Shown piece after piece: positions 15,822-25,632 of a stretch of DNA of 40,698 nt. The position numbers and the translations under genes were made by a program. Position 1 is the first letter of the stretch. Each line of letters opens with the position of its first letter. The stretch is from the NCBI GenBank assembly GCA_016882585.1, contig VGPP01000002.1, positions 1 through 40,698 of the forward strand, read 5' to 3'. A model generated the notes under the pieces. It was not told where the DNA came from and ran no database searches. It saw only the letters and a list, made by a program, of their open reading frames with translations. Origin of the DNA: Cyanobacteria bacterium M_surface_7_m2_037. Its GTDB lineage: Bacteria; Cyanobacteriota; Cyanobacteriia; PCC-6307; Cyanobiaceae.

Positions 15822-16055
15822 TCAGCGTTGGGCCGTTTCAGGCTTGCGGAACAGGCCATCGAGGTAATGGCGCACCACCGGCTTGTCCTGGCAGCCCTGC
15901 TGGAACAGGAAGCCAGCCAGGGCCGATTGCATCAGGCGGTATTGGTCCCACTGGGGGTGCTGCTCGATAAACCCAACCATCGACTCGAACAAATCAGCCG
16001 GGAACTGGTTTTCCACACTCACGTGTTCCGGCATGTGGTCGGGAATCGCCTGCAT
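15822..16055 (-). CDS. DUF2811-like small protein
   Basis: MQAIPDHMPEHVSVENQFPADLFESMVGFIEQHPQWDQYRLMQSALAGFLFQQGCQDKPVVRHYLDGLFRKPE. Confidence 0.72.
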   Translation of the reverse strand: MQAIPDHMPEHVSVENQFPADLFESMVGFIEQHPQWDQYRLMQSALAGFLFQQGCQDKPVVRHYLDGLFRKPETAQR

Positions 16056-16473
16056 CGCACCTCGCTCGCTCTGACCCACCCATCAGCGCATGCAGAGCAG
16101 CCCGCCGTCAAAACGGGCCGCAAGCGGCCGCTGAATGGAGTCGCAATCCAAGAAGCACTGCAGCGCAACAGCTTTGCCGCCTGAACGCAGCGGTAGCGGG
16201 CTGCTGCTGGTGCCCGCTCCGGCGGCTGTCAAGGGGAGAAGTGTTTTCCGGATCGATCCGGATGTCGCCAGACAGCCACTTGAATCTGCGCTGAGACCCA
16301 TGGGGAAAACCTGTGGAAAAGTCCGTAGGTGCTGTGGGTAGGTTCGCTCTTCAGCGCTGCTGATCGGTCGCAGCAGCTGGGCAAGCAATCGCGATCTGAG
16401 CCCAATCCGGTGCAGAACGCCCCTTGACCGATCCCGAGGCAACCGCGCCGAATGCAGCACCGCAGCAGCAATC

Positions 16474-17505
16474 GTGTTTAAGAGGAGGGCATTGCGCGAG
16501 TTCGCCGTGTCGATCACTGTCTGGCAGGCCCTGGAAGCTGGCGCCCCCCTGGTGCCCGGCACCCGGCCCAGGCTGGAACCCGCAGCCGATGAGCTCGTGC
16601 TGGAGGTGCTGCACTGCGGGCTCTGCCACAGCGATCTCTCCATGCTCGACAACCACTGGGGCATGAGCAGCTACCCCCTGGTTCCAGGCCATGAGGTGGT
16701 GGGCCGAGTTGTGGAGGTGGGCCCTGGGGTGAATCCTGCGCTGATCGGGGAGCTGCGCGGGCTTGGCTGGATCTGCGGCAGCTGCAGCCATTGCCCGCAG
16801 TGCCTGGGCGGCACGGGCAACCTCTGTGCCTCGCTCGAAGCCACGATCGTGGGCCGCCAGGGAGGGTTTGCCAGCCATGTCACCGCTCGCCAGGATTGGA
16901 CCATTCCCTTGCCGGAGGGCATGGATCCCGCTGCGGCGGGTCCGCTGTTCTGCGGGGGCATCACCGTGTTTGCACCGCTCGTGGATGAAGCGGTGTCGCC
17001 CACGGCCCATGTAGCGGTGATCGGCATCGGCGGCCTGGGCCACATGGCGCTGCAGTTCGCCAGGGCCTGGGGCTGCGAGGTCACCGCGCTCACCACCAAC
17101 CTTGCGAAAGCGGAGGAGGCCCGTGGATTTGGCGCCCACCATGTGCAGGCGCTCGATCAGCTCGGTGAGCTGCCGGGGCGCTTTGATCTGGTGATCAACA
17201 CGGTGAACCAAGCGCTGCCGTGGGCTGATGTGATGGGCTCGCTGGCCCCCCGCGGGCGCCTGCATCAGCTGGGTGCTGCGCTCGATCCGATCCAGGTGGG
17301 CGCCTTCGATCTGATCATGGCTCGCCGATCGATCACAGGCAGCCCCACCTCCTCACCCGCCAGCCTGTTGAAGATGGTGGACTTCTGCGTGCGTCACAAC
17401 ATCCGCCCCGCAGTGGAGCACCTGCCGATGGATCGCATCAATGAAGCGATCGCCCGCTTGCGCCAGGGAGATGTGCGCTATCGCTTCGTGCTTGATGCCA
17501 TCTGA
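16474..17505 (+). CDS. zinc-dependent alcohol dehydrogenase, YahK/cinnamyl-type
   Basis: HCGLCHSDLSMLDNHWGMSSYPLVPGHEVVGRV, CGSCSHCPQCLGGTGNLC, VIGIGGLGHMALQFARAWG. Exact start uncertain. Confidence 0.88.
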   Translation: MFKRRALREFAVSITVWQALEAGAPLVPGTRPRLEPAADELVLEVLHCGLCHSDLSMLDNHWGMSSYPLVPGHEVVGRVVEVGPGVNPALIGELRGLGWICGSCSHCPQCLGGTGNLCASLEATIVGRQGGFASHVTARQDWTIPLPEGMDPAAAGPLFCGGITVFAPLVDEAVSPTAHVAVIGIGGLGHMALQFARAWGCEVTALTTNLAKAEEARGFGAHHVQALDQLGELPGRFDLVINTVNQALPWADVMGSLAPRGRLHQLGAALDPIQVGAFDLIMARRSITGSPTSSPASLLKMVDFCVRHNIRPAVEHLPMDRINEAIARLRQGDVRYRFVLDAI

Positions 17506-17582
17506 GGTCGTTGACCAGGGCAGCGCGTTGCCTGGGCCACAACCCGTGGCCATGGTGGGGGTCTGCGCCTGAACCAAACACG

Positions 17583-18896
17583 GTGACCAATAGCCAGCGG
17601 CCCGATTCCCTTGCCTTGTTGCTGGATCAGGAAAGGCAGCGGCTGCCCTGGCTGGTGCCCATTCGCCACAGCCGCATGGCGGAGAGCCCGTTTGCCTTCT
17701 TTCGCGGTGCTGCGGCCGTGATGGCCTCGGATCTGTCGCGGCAACCCCACTCCGGGCTGATGGTGCAGCTGTGCGGGGATGCCCACCTCCTGAACTTCGG
17801 CTTTTATGCCTCGCCGGAGCGGCAACTGCTGTTCGACATCAACGACTTTGATGAAACCCACCCCGGGCCGTTCGAGTGGGACCTGATCAGGCTGGCCACG
17901 AGCCTGGTGCTGGCGGCCCGCAGTTTGGGGTTAAGGGAGTCGCAGCAGAACAAAATCTGTCGCCGCGGCATGAAGGCGTATGCCGAAGCGATGGCGCACT
18001 TCGCAGCGCTGCCGTTCCTTCAGATGTGGTCGCTGAAGTTGCCCCTGACGGTGCTGATCAAGGAAAAAGCCGGTGCCAATTTCCGTCGCCATCTCGAGCA
18101 GGTCACTGCGGCCGCCCTACACCGCAATAACCGTCAGGCGGTGCGCAAACTCTGCGAAAGCGATCAGAACGGTTGTCTGCGCTTTCGCCATGAACCACCT
18201 CTGATCTGGCGCTTTGATCAACTGCCGCCCGAATGGATCTCAGACATGAACTGGACGGACTGGCTCGATCAGATCAAGGTTCATTACATGAACAACCTCC
18301 CGGCCGCGCAACGGCATGTCATGGCGCAATTCAAGGTCAGCGACGCGGCCTTGAAAGCGGTGGGCGTGGGTTCCGTGGGTACGCGCTGCGCAGTGACGGT
18401 GTTTGTGGGGGATCATCCCGATGATGTCTTGGTGCTCCAAGGGAAGCAGGCCGTGAGCTCGGTGTTGGCGCCCTATCTCGATGAGGTTGTGCCCGAACAT
18501 CAGGGCAAGCGTGTGGTGCAGGGGCAGCGCTTGATGCAAACCGCCAGTGATCCCTTCCTCGGCTGGGGCACCAATCCGCTCGGCAATCACATTTACTTCC
18601 GCCAATTTCGTGATTGGAAAGCCTCGGTGGACGTCAGTCAGTTGGATGCAGACGGCCTGAAGGATTACGGCAAGCTCTGCGGTTGGACCTTGGCCAAAGC
18701 CCATGCCCGCAGCGGTGATCGCCGGGCAATTGCGTCTCAGATCAAAGACCCGAAACTGTTTGCGCAAGCCCTCTGGGATCAGGCCCAAGCCCATGCCGCC
18801 CTGGCCGAAGCCGACTATCGGCTGCTGCTGGAAGGGATCGCAGCAGGCCGGATCGCCACGGCCGGGGCGAAGCTTGAGCCAACGCCCTCCGCATGA
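17583..18896 (+). CDS. DUF2252 family protein
   Basis: LVPIRHSRMAESPFAFFRGAAAVMASDL...LCGDAHLLNFGFYASPERQLLFDINDFDETHPGPFEWDLIRLATSLVLAAR; GTG start. Confidence 0.88.
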   Translation: MTNSQRPDSLALLLDQERQRLPWLVPIRHSRMAESPFAFFRGAAAVMASDLSRQPHSGLMVQLCGDAHLLNFGFYASPERQLLFDINDFDETHPGPFEWDLIRLATSLVLAARSLGLRESQQNKICRRGMKAYAEAMAHFAALPFLQMWSLKLPLTVLIKEKAGANFRRHLEQVTAAALHRNNRQAVRKLCESDQNGCLRFRHEPPLIWRFDQLPPEWISDMNWTDWLDQIKVHYMNNLPAAQRHVMAQFKVSDAALKAVGVGSVGTRCAVTVFVGDHPDDVLVLQGKQAVSSVLAPYLDEVVPEHQGKRVVQGQRLMQTASDPFLGWGTNPLGNHIYFRQFRDWKASVDVSQLDADGLKDYGKLCGWTLAKAHARSGDRRAIASQIKDPKLFAQALWDQAQAHAALAEADYRLLLEGIAAGRIATAGAKLEPTPSA

Positions 18897-18938
18897 ACAC
18901 GGAGTCCACACCGCTGCTCAGCAGCGGTTGCCCTTGGC

Positions 18939-19238
18939 TCAGAAGCCCTTCGCACTGCAATGGGCCACGCTTCCCTGCAGTGAGGTCTGCAGATCGCTCC
19001 AGTTATTGGCGGGGAAGGCCGCTTCAAAGCCCTGGATGTTGGTGTTCAAGATCGCCAGGGCCTGGCTGCGCAGCGAGCATTCCTGAGGTTTGTTGTTGGC
19101 CCGCAGGGCCACAATGGCGCCGTTGAGCAGGCTTTGCAGCTGCTGCTGTTGAGCCACCAGCTCAGGGGGAACGTCCTGCGCCAGTGCCGGTGTGAACGCT
19201 GACGCGCTGAGGAGCAGGGCGGCAAACAGGCGACGCAT
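18939..19238 (-). CDS. exported hypothetical protein
   Basis: MRRLFAALLLSASAFTPALAQDVPPELVAQQQQLQSLLNGAIVALRANNKPQECSLRSQ..., with signal peptide. Confidence 0.6.
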   Translation of the reverse strand: MRRLFAALLLSASAFTPALAQDVPPELVAQQQQLQSLLNGAIVALRANNKPQECSLRSQALAILNTNIQGFEAAFPANNWSDLQTSLQGSVAHCSAKGF

Positions 19239-19286
19239 CAGAGCTGGGATCAATCGCAAGCCATCATCAACCGCCAACCGCTTGAA

Positions 19287-19514
19287 TCACCACATCCACT
19301 CATCCGGCGAGGGGATGCCGTTCTCCCGGCGCACCCGGGCGATGCGGGCTTCCTGCTTGGCCTGCTCCTCGGAGCGACTCAGCCAGGGCCGCCGCCGCTC
19401 CCCGGAGCGCGCGAGATCCAGAGCCGACGGCAGACGCACCACCGTCCATTCCGCTTGATCAAGAGGAGCTGCAGAGGAAGGATGCGGCAAGGTGAACGGC
19501 GGCATCGCGAACAC
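19287..19514 (-). CDS. small hypothetical protein
   Basis: LPHPSSAAPLDQAEWTVVRLPSALDLARSGERRRPWLSRSEEQAKQEARIARVRRENGIPSPDEWMW. Confidence 0.4.
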   Translation of the reverse strand: MFAMPPFTLPHPSSAAPLDQAEWTVVRLPSALDLARSGERRRPWLSRSEEQAKQEARIARVRRENGIPSPDEWMW

Positions 19515-19596
19515 TTCATCACCTCACAGCGTTGGGGCTGCCGTCAAGCGCAACGGGCTCGATCGCGGCATGCTGGGCGTCTGCCGCCGCCGTGCC

Positions 19597-20022
19597 ATGC
19601 CAGCCCGCCTCGCCGTTGTGCTCACCGCCCTCGCGCTGGTGGCACCCGCTGCCCTGGCCGAGCCTGGCTCGCCGCAACCGGTGCTGATCGACTGCGCCGG
19701 CAAGGGCGTGAGCCGCCCCAGCGCCATTCAGATCTCCTGCGCCGATGGCGGGATCATGGTGAGCGACATCCGCTGGAGCCGCTGGGACATGAACGGCGCC
19801 AAGGGCACCGGCAACCTGGTGGTGAACAGCTGCATCTACAAGGGCGGGCCCAGCTGCGTGGAAGGCCAAACCATGAGCTACCCGGCAGCCCTGAGCCTGG
19901 GGCGGCCCGCCAGCGGTGAAGGCATCACCGTGCTCAGCGAACTCAAGCTGCGCTTCCGTGATCAGGGCCCAGCCGGCCTCACCAGCGGCAGCTACCGGCT
20001 CAACAATCAGCGGCGCCCCTGA
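19597..20022 (+). CDS. exported hypothetical protein
   Basis: Signal peptide MPARLAVVLTALALVAPAALA then VLIDCAGKGVSRPSAIQISCADGGIMVSDIRWSRWDMNGAKGTGNLVVNSCI. Confidence 0.65.
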   Translation: MPARLAVVLTALALVAPAALAEPGSPQPVLIDCAGKGVSRPSAIQISCADGGIMVSDIRWSRWDMNGAKGTGNLVVNSCIYKGGPSCVEGQTMSYPAALSLGRPASGEGITVLSELKLRFRDQGPAGLTSGSYRLNNQRRP

Positions 20023-20054
20023 GGCCACCATGATGGGCCTTTCGCGAGCAGCCC

Positions 20055-20333
20055 ATGCAAGCCAGCTGGAAGGGAGCGGTGATCGCCAGCAGCGACGACA
20101 TCGTGAAAGTGGAAGGCAACGCCTACTTCCCGGCCGACAGCCTGGTGATGGAGCACCTGCAGCCCTCGGATCACCGCACCACCTGCGGCTGGAAGGGAGA
20201 AGCCCACTACTACAACGTTGTGGTGAACGGTGAGGTGAACAGCAATGCCGCCTGGTTTTATCCCGAGCCGAAATCGGCCGCTGCCGAGATCAAAGGGCGG
20301 GTGGCGTTCTGGCGCGGCGTTGCAGTGGGCTGA
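20055..20333 (+). CDS. DUF427 domain protein
   Basis: MQASWKGAVIASSDDIVKVEGNAYFPADSLVMEHLQPSDHRTTCGWKGEAHYYNVVVNGEVNSNAAWFYPEPKSAAAEIKGRVAFWRGVAVG. Confidence 0.88.
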   Translation: MQASWKGAVIASSDDIVKVEGNAYFPADSLVMEHLQPSDHRTTCGWKGEAHYYNVVVNGEVNSNAAWFYPEPKSAAAEIKGRVAFWRGVAVG

Positions 20334-20345
20334 CGGCGAAACGGA

Positions 20346-20624
20346 TCACTCAAACGCGGTGATCAACACCGGCACGGTGACGATCGGATCGAAGCTGTTC
20401 GCCGGGGTGGATGAAACGGGCGCGGCCTGAGGCACCGGCGCCGGTGCCGACCGCCGGCGCGACCCACCACCACCGCTAGCCGCCGCTGAGCCACCCCGGC
20501 GTGTGCCGCCAGCGCTCGAGCGCTGAATGGGCTGCTCCTTCAGATCGCTGCGCACCTGGTTGAGCAGCTTGTAGTGGTTGGTGCTGCTGTATTTGCGCAG
20601 CAGGGCTGGATCCCAGCTCATCAA
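20346..20624 (-). CDS. hypothetical protein
   Basis: MMSWDPALLRKYSSTNHYKLLNQVRSDLKEQPIQR... with a Gly/Ser/Arg-rich tail. Confidence 0.55.
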   Translation of the reverse strand: MMSWDPALLRKYSSTNHYKLLNQVRSDLKEQPIQRSSAGGTRRGGSAAASGGGGSRRRSAPAPVPQAAPVSSTPANSFDPIVTVPVLITAFE

Positions 20625-20772
20625 GCAACGGTCTTGGGTCGTTGGATGAGCCTAGGCGGGCCCAGGAGCCCGGGAAAGCGTGATAACTTGTCACAGCGAC
20701 AACTGGAAGTCGATCCGCCTACGGGTTTCCTCGAGCGGTGCTTCCCCGTCCAACCCACACTCTTGCGTACCT

Positions 20773-21363
20773 ATGTCCAGGCTCGTCGGTCTGCAGGCCC
20801 CCGATTTCACCGCCACCGCTGTGGTGGATCAGGAGTTCAAGGAGGTGACCCTCTCCTCCTACCGCGGCAAGTACGTGGTGCTGTTCTTCTACCCGCTCGA
20901 CTTCACCTTCGTGTGCCCCACGGAGATCACCGCGTTCTCCGACCGTTACAGCGAGTTCTCCAGCCGCAACTGTGAAGTGCTGGGCGTGTCGGTGGACAGC
21001 CAGTTCTCCCACCTGGCCTGGATCCAGACCGACCGCAAGAACGGCGGTATCGGCGACATCGCCTACCCCCTGGTGGCCGACCTGAAGAAGGACATCGCCC
21101 GCGCCTACGAGGTGCTCGACGAGGATGCCGGTGTGGCCCTGCGCGGTCTGTTCATCATCGATCCCGATGGTGTGATCATGCAGAGCACCATCAACAACCT
21201 GCCCGTGGGCCGCAGCGTGGATGAAACCCTGCGTCTGCTGCAGGCCTTCCAGCACATCCGCAACAACCCCGACGAGGTGTGCCCCGCCAACTGGACCCCC
21301 GGCGAAAAGACCATGAACCCCGACCCCGTGAAGAGCAAGGAGTTCTTCGCAGCCGTGAACTGA
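20773..21363 (+). CDS. 2-Cys peroxiredoxin
   Basis: [55 protein letters not shown]...[25 protein letters not shown]; both catalytic Cys motifs present. Confidence 0.97.
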   Translation: MSRLVGLQAPDFTATAVVDQEFKEVTLSSYRGKYVVLFFYPLDFTFVCPTEITAFSDRYSEFSSRNCEVLGVSVDSQFSHLAWIQTDRKNGGIGDIAYPLVADLKKDIARAYEVLDEDAGVALRGLFIIDPDGVIMQSTINNLPVGRSVDETLRLLQAFQHIRNNPDEVCPANWTPGEKTMNPDPVKSKEFFAAVN

Positions 21364-21385
21364 GTTCATCTCAGCCGATCTGCTC

Positions 21386-21412
21386 AGGGGCTCTTCGGGG
21401 CCCCTTTTTTGA
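21386..21412 (+). terminator. rho-independent terminator after peroxiredoxin
   Basis: ggggctcttcggggcccc-type stem followed by tttttt. Confidence 0.7.
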
Positions 21413-21420
21413 TGGCTGGA

Positions 21421-22371
21421 TCAGGTGCTCAGCAACCGCAGCTCGCCGGAGCGGCCATCCAGCTCCGCCAACCGGCCCATGGGTAGGGCCAGGTTGGGGC
21501 GACCGTGGCCAACGGGCAGATCCCGCACCAGCGGCACCCCCAGCGGTGCCAGCCGCTCCTGCAGGATCTCCTGCATCGAGAAATCGCCCGGGAGCACGTC
21601 GTCTTCCGCCCAGCTGAAGCGGCCGAGGCCGATCCCGGACACACCCTCCAGCAGCCCACTGGTGCGCCATTGGGTGAGCTGGCGATCAATCCGATACGGC
21701 GCCTCGCCCGTGTCTTCCAACACCAGAATCGCGCCCTTCAACCGCGGCAGCCAGGGCGTGCCGATCAGGCTGGTGGCGATGGTGAGATTGCTCACCACCA
21801 GGGGCCCGCGCGCGATGCCCCCCTGCACCGGGCCGCCTTGAAGCGGCGCCACAGGCCTGTGTTGCAGCAGGGCCACCAACCGCTGCCACGCGGCGGCATC
21901 ACCCCCAAACCAGCCGTGCACGCCACCCAGGCTGCCCGCCGCCCATTGCGCCAAGAGCAGGGCTGAACAATCGGAGAAGCCCACGCACCAGCGCGGCGAA
22001 GCGGGCACTGTGAAACCCGCCTCCAGCACACGCGCACTGCCCCACCCCGCGCCCACGTAAAACAGCGCATCCACACGCGGATCCAGCCAGGCCTGCTGCA
22101 AGGCCCCGAGGCGCTGGCGATCGGAGCCAGCAAACCAGCGCCACCGCTGGCGGAGTGACGGCGGCCGAAGCAGCTCCCAACCTTCTGTGGCGCAGCGCAG
22201 GCTGAGCTGCTCGAGCATCGGATCCGCCGGATCTAACCACGTGCCCGGTGCCAGGGCCGCAACGCGGCTGCCGCGTCGCAGGGGGGCGGGCTGCGATCCG
22301 CCGGCCCGCGCTGCCGCCCAGCTGCTGCCTGCGAGGGCAAGACCCGCCTGCAGCACCTGGCGGCGCTTCAT
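21421..22371 (-). CDS. LD-carboxypeptidase (peptidase S66) family protein
   Basis: SRVAALAPGTWLDPADPM...DRQRLGALQQAWLDPRVDALFYVGAGWGSARVLE...WCVGFSDCSALLLAQWA...GAILVLEDTGEAPYRIDRQLTQW; Tat/Sec-like N-terminus. Confidence 0.85.
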   Translation of the reverse strand: MKRRQVLQAGLALAGSSWAAARAGGSQPAPLRRGSRVAALAPGTWLDPADPMLEQLSLRCATEGWELLRPPSLRQRWRWFAGSDRQRLGALQQAWLDPRVDALFYVGAGWGSARVLEAGFTVPASPRWCVGFSDCSALLLAQWAAGSLGGVHGWFGGDAAAWQRLVALLQHRPVAPLQGGPVQGGIARGPLVVSNLTIATSLIGTPWLPRLKGAILVLEDTGEAPYRIDRQLTQWRTSGLLEGVSGIGLGRFSWAEDDVLPGDFSMQEILQERLAPLGVPLVRDLPVGHGRPNLALPMGRLAELDGRSGELRLLST

Positions 22372-22378
22372 CGCCGGC

Positions 22379-23032
22379 TCAACCGATCAGGCTGGCCAGC
22401 AAGCGACGCCCATCCACACCACCGGTGGCTGGATCACAAGCCCGCTCCGGATGGGGCATCAGGCCGAGCACATTGCCCTGGCTGTTGGTGAGGCCAGCCA
22501 CATTGCCCACCGAGCCATTGGGGTTGCTGCAGTAGCGCAGCACCACCTGCCCTGAATCCTCCAACTGCTTGAGCAGCTCGGGATCGGCTTGATAGCGGCC
22601 CTCGCCATGGGCGATCGGGAAGTTCACCACCTCACCACGGCTGTAGCCCTGCAGCCAGGAGCACTGGCCCGGTTCCACCCGCAGCTGGGTGGGCTCACAG
22701 ATGAAGTGCAGCTTCTGGTTGCGCGTCAGCGCTCCAGGCAGCAGACCCATCTCCGTGAGCACCTGAAAGCCGTTGCAGATGCCGAGCACCCGCCCACCAC
22801 GCTCCGCGAAGGCAGCCACCTCCTGCAGCACCGGGGCAAAGCGAGCGATCGCGCCGCAGCGCAGGTAATCGCCGTAGCTGAACCCCCCCGGGATCACCAC
22901 GGCATCGAGGCCGCTGAGATCGCGCTCCTCATGCCAGAGAAACCGGGTCTGGATGCCGAGGCAGCCTTCAGCGGCCCATTGCACGTCCCGGTCGCAGTTG
23001 GATCCGGGGAACACCACCACACCAAGGCTCAT
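22379..23032 (-). CDS. purQ: phosphoribosylformylglycinamidine synthase subunit PurQ
   Basis: [20 protein letters not shown]...[20 protein letters not shown]...[26 protein letters not shown]...MPHPERA. Confidence 0.97.
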   Translation of the reverse strand: MSLGVVVFPGSNCDRDVQWAAEGCLGIQTRFLWHEERDLSGLDAVVIPGGFSYGDYLRCGAIARFAPVLQEVAAFAERGGRVLGICNGFQVLTEMGLLPGALTRNQKLHFICEPTQLRVEPGQCSWLQGYSRGEVVNFPIAHGEGRYQADPELLKQLEDSGQVVLRYCSNPNGSVGNVAGLTNSQGNVLGLMPHPERACDPATGGVDGRRLLASLIG

Positions 23033-23034
23033 CG

Positions 23035-23304
23035 TCAGGCTCCTGCGCTGCTGTCGTCCTTGAGTTCGAGGGTCCAGTTCTCGATCACGGGGTTGGCGAG
23101 AAGGCGGTCGCTGAGCAGCTCGAGCTGGGCGCGGGCCGCCTGCGCATCCGCAGCCTCCAGTTCCACCTCAACGGCCTTGCCGATGCGCAGCTTGCTCACG
23201 CCATCCACGCCCAAGCGAGCGGCGGCAGCCCGGGTGGCCTCCCCGGCGGGATCGAGCACCGACGGCCTGAGGGACACCAACACGCGGGCGGAGAAGAGCG
23301 GCAC
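23035..23304 (-). CDS. purS: phosphoribosylformylglycinamidine synthase subunit PurS
   Basis: [48 protein letters not shown]; directly upstream of purQ. Start uncertain. Confidence 0.92.
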   Translation of the reverse strand: MPLFSARVLVSLRPSVLDPAGEATRAAAARLGVDGVSKLRIGKAVEVELEAADAQAARAQLELLSDRLLANPVIENWTLELKDDSSAGA

Positions 23305-23380
23305 CTGAGCTCCACGAGGATTGTTAAATCTTGGCAGGCCGGCTGCCACACCCCCTTGTGCATGGTCACGGTGGAGGTAG

Positions 23381-23743
23381 ATGCCGCAACGCCGGCCCGT
23401 GGCCCCTCACCGATTGCCAAGCCAGCTGCTGCACGCGGCCTTGCTGGTGGTGCCGTTGCTGCCACCGGTGGCTGCCCGCGGCCAATCAGCCCTGAGCGTG
23501 CCCCTGGAATGCCAGCTCAAGCAGGGGCGCTGGCAACCCTGCACCCTCACCATCGAGCAGATGGGCGAGCACTGGTGGCTGCAGATCGGTGAACAGCGCC
23601 TGGTGTTCCGCAGCGATGGTCGGGGCAGCGTCACCCTGAGCGACCCCGCTGGTGGGAGCCGCAGCGTTCAGCCGCTCTGGACCGCCCAGCGCGAATTGTG
23701 CTGGGACGGGGTGTGCACGAAAGGAGAGTTTCCCCTCGACTGA
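23381..23743 (+). CDS. exported hypothetical protein
   Basis: Signal-like N-terminus LLHAALLVVPLLPPVAARGQS, then VPLECQLKQGRWQPCTLTIEQMGEHWWLQIGEQRLVFRSDGRGSVTL. Confidence 0.6.
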   Translation: MPQRRPVAPHRLPSQLLHAALLVVPLLPPVAARGQSALSVPLECQLKQGRWQPCTLTIEQMGEHWWLQIGEQRLVFRSDGRGSVTLSDPAGGSRSVQPLWTAQRELCWDGVCTKGEFPLD

Positions 23744-23775
23744 GCTGCGCTGGTGGCGGCTCGGTGCCCCAGGGC

Positions 23776-24834
23776 TCAGGCGCTTTGGATCGCCTGCTTC
23801 AGAGCCGCGCCATCCACCGCCAGACCCAGCGCCACCAGTTCCAGGCCATCGGCTGCAGGCCGCTCGCCGGGGGCCTGGCTGTCGAACCAGCACTCCAAGC
23901 GAGGACCAACCGCCTGAATCTGCAGGGGATGGCGTTTGCCGAGCAGCCAGGCACGCCCCTTCAGGCGCAGCAGGGTTTGATCCCGGATCTGGCTCTCCAG
24001 TACAGCCTCCAGCCGGCTGCGATCGAGGACTCCGCTCCAACGCACCACCGCGGACTGCATCGCCACGTGGCTGTGGTCGTGATCCTCGTGATCGTGATGG
24101 TCGTGGTCGTGGGAATGATGGTGGTGGGCCGCGTGGTCGTCGCGCTCAAGCCCCAGCAACAGCGCTGCCGGCACGTCGCCCCGTTGCATCGGCACCACCG
24201 ACACGCCGGCTCGAACCTGGGCCGTGAGCTGCGCCTGGAGCTCTGCAACCTGCTCAGCCTCGAGCCGGTCGGCGCGGCTGAGCAGCACCAGATCCGCCGC
24301 TTTCAATTGATCATCGAACAGCTCCTGGATGCTGCTGATGTGATCAAGGTTGGGATCGGCCTGGCGCTGGGCTTCCAAGGCAGCGGGATCGCCCACCACA
24401 CTGCCGGCGGCGAGGGCTTCACCATCCACCACCGTCACCACACCACTCACCCGGGTGCGCGTACGGATTTCAGGCCAGCCAAAAGCCTGCACCAAGGGCA
24501 CAGGCAGAGCCAGGCCACTGGTTTCCACCACGATGCCGTCGAGCTGATCGGCCCGCTCCAGCAGCGTTTGCATCGTGGGCAGGAACTCATCCTGCACGGT
24601 GCAGCACAGGCAGCCGTTGGCCAGTTCCACCACGCGGCCGTCGAGCTCCTCCTCGGGGCAGAAGCCGCAGCTGCGGATCAGATCACCATCGATCCCCACC
24701 TCGCCGAACTCATTCACCAACACTGCCAGCCGCAGCCCGCTGTTCAACAACAGCTGCCGCAACAGGGTCGACTTACCGGCACCCAAAAAACCCGTCACCA
24801 CGGTGACGGGCAAACGCTTGCTGGTGGCGTTCAT
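23776..24834 (-). CDS. cobW: CobW/CobW-like GTPase metallochaperone
   Basis: LPVTVVTGFLGAGKSTLLRQLL, CLCCTVQDEFLPTM, His/Asp-rich HHHHSHDHDHHDHEDHDHSH, CobW C-terminal domain. Confidence 0.95.
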   Translation of the reverse strand: MNATSKRLPVTVVTGFLGAGKSTLLRQLLLNSGLRLAVLVNEFGEVGIDGDLIRSCGFCPEEELDGRVVELANGCLCCTVQDEFLPTMQTLLERADQLDGIVVETSGLALPVPLVQAFGWPEIRTRTRVSGVVTVVDGEALAAGSVVGDPAALEAQRQADPNLDHISSIQELFDDQLKAADLVLLSRADRLEAEQVAELQAQLTAQVRAGVSVVPMQRGDVPAALLLGLERDDHAAHHHHSHDHDHHDHEDHDHSHVAMQSAVVRWSGVLDRSRLEAVLESQIRDQTLLRLKGRAWLLGKRHPLQIQAVGPRLECWFDSQAPGERPAADGLELVALGLAVDGAALKQAIQSA

Positions 24835-24835
24835 C

Positions 24836-25426
24836 TCAACCCACCAGGGCGGTCCAGCTGAACGCGCCGCCGATGCCGATCAAGCTGCCCGCAAGCAGGG
24901 TGCGGGCCTGGCCATCCAGGCGTTGGGCCACACCGCGGAGGCTGATCAAGGCCACCAGCAACAGCGCACCCTGGCTGAACAGCAGGCCCAGGAGATAGGT
25001 GGCAATCGGAGTGCTCTCCCACCCGATCACCGTGCTGCTGAGCACGTAGCCGTGCAGCGCAAAGGCCGGCAACAGCAACATCTGAGGCAGGCGGCGCAGC
25101 ACCACCAGTCCTTCCACCACCAGCGTCAGCGACACCAACAGCTCAGCCGCCGGCAAACCAGGCCACACCAGGCCAAGGGCGGTGCCGCCCAGGCCAACGG
25201 CCAGCAGGGTGAGCATCCAGCGACCCGAGCGCTGCAGACCCACCAGCGCCAGCGCCACCAGGAACAGCAGATGATCAGGGCCAAGCAGGGGGTGAGCCAA
25301 ACCGCTCAACAGGCCCGTGAAGGCGTTGGGCACCAGGTGCATGGCCTCCATCGGGTGATGGGCCAGAGCGGGCCCGGCCACCAGCAGGGCCAGAGCGCCG
25401 GCAACCGGCATGAGGCGTTGAATCAT
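24836..25426 (-). CDS. hupE: HupE/UreJ-family cobalt/nickel transporter
   Basis: ALAHHPMEAMHLVPNAFTGLLSGLAHPLLGPDHLLFLVALALVGL (HupE HPxxGxDHL motif); multi-TM; 1 nt from cobW. Confidence 0.92.
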   Translation of the reverse strand: MIQRLMPVAGALALLVAGPALAHHPMEAMHLVPNAFTGLLSGLAHPLLGPDHLLFLVALALVGLQRSGRWMLTLLAVGLGGTALGLVWPGLPAAELLVSLTLVVEGLVVLRRLPQMLLLPAFALHGYVLSSTVIGWESTPIATYLLGLLFSQGALLLVALISLRGVAQRLDGQARTLLAGSLIGIGGAFSWTALVG

Positions 25427-25461
25427 GTCTTGGCCTGGTCCGCGCCAGGGGTGAGGGAGCA

Positions 25462-25597
25462 ACAACCGGCGGGCGTTCTGACTGCGAACGCGGCCTCAGC
25501 CCCGTTCGATCACAGCTGCGGGACAGCGCCGGATTCGCACCGGACTTTCCCCGTTTCCTCTTCGGGCTGATCCCCCGAAGAACCGATCCCATCAATG
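25462..25597 (-). ncRNA. cobalamin riboswitch
   Basis: Minus strand GGGGAAAGTCCGGTGCGAATCCGGCGCTGTCCCGCAGCTGTGATCG...CAGTCAGAACGCCCGCCGG matches the classic B12-element core and B12 box. Located upstream of hupE. Confidence 0.95.
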
Positions 25598-25632
25598 TAG
25601 TGGGTCTGGGCGATCCGGCTGCTCAGGCCAGT

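Noticed and set aside
16312-16320. DnaA-box-like TGTGGAAAA (TTTTCCACA on minus)
   Set aside because: Only a single box seen, no AT-rich DUE or dnaN/dnaA neighbourhood; not an origin.
23698-24861. 387-aa plus-strand ORF opposite cobW
   Set aside because: Antisense shadow of the CobW gene.
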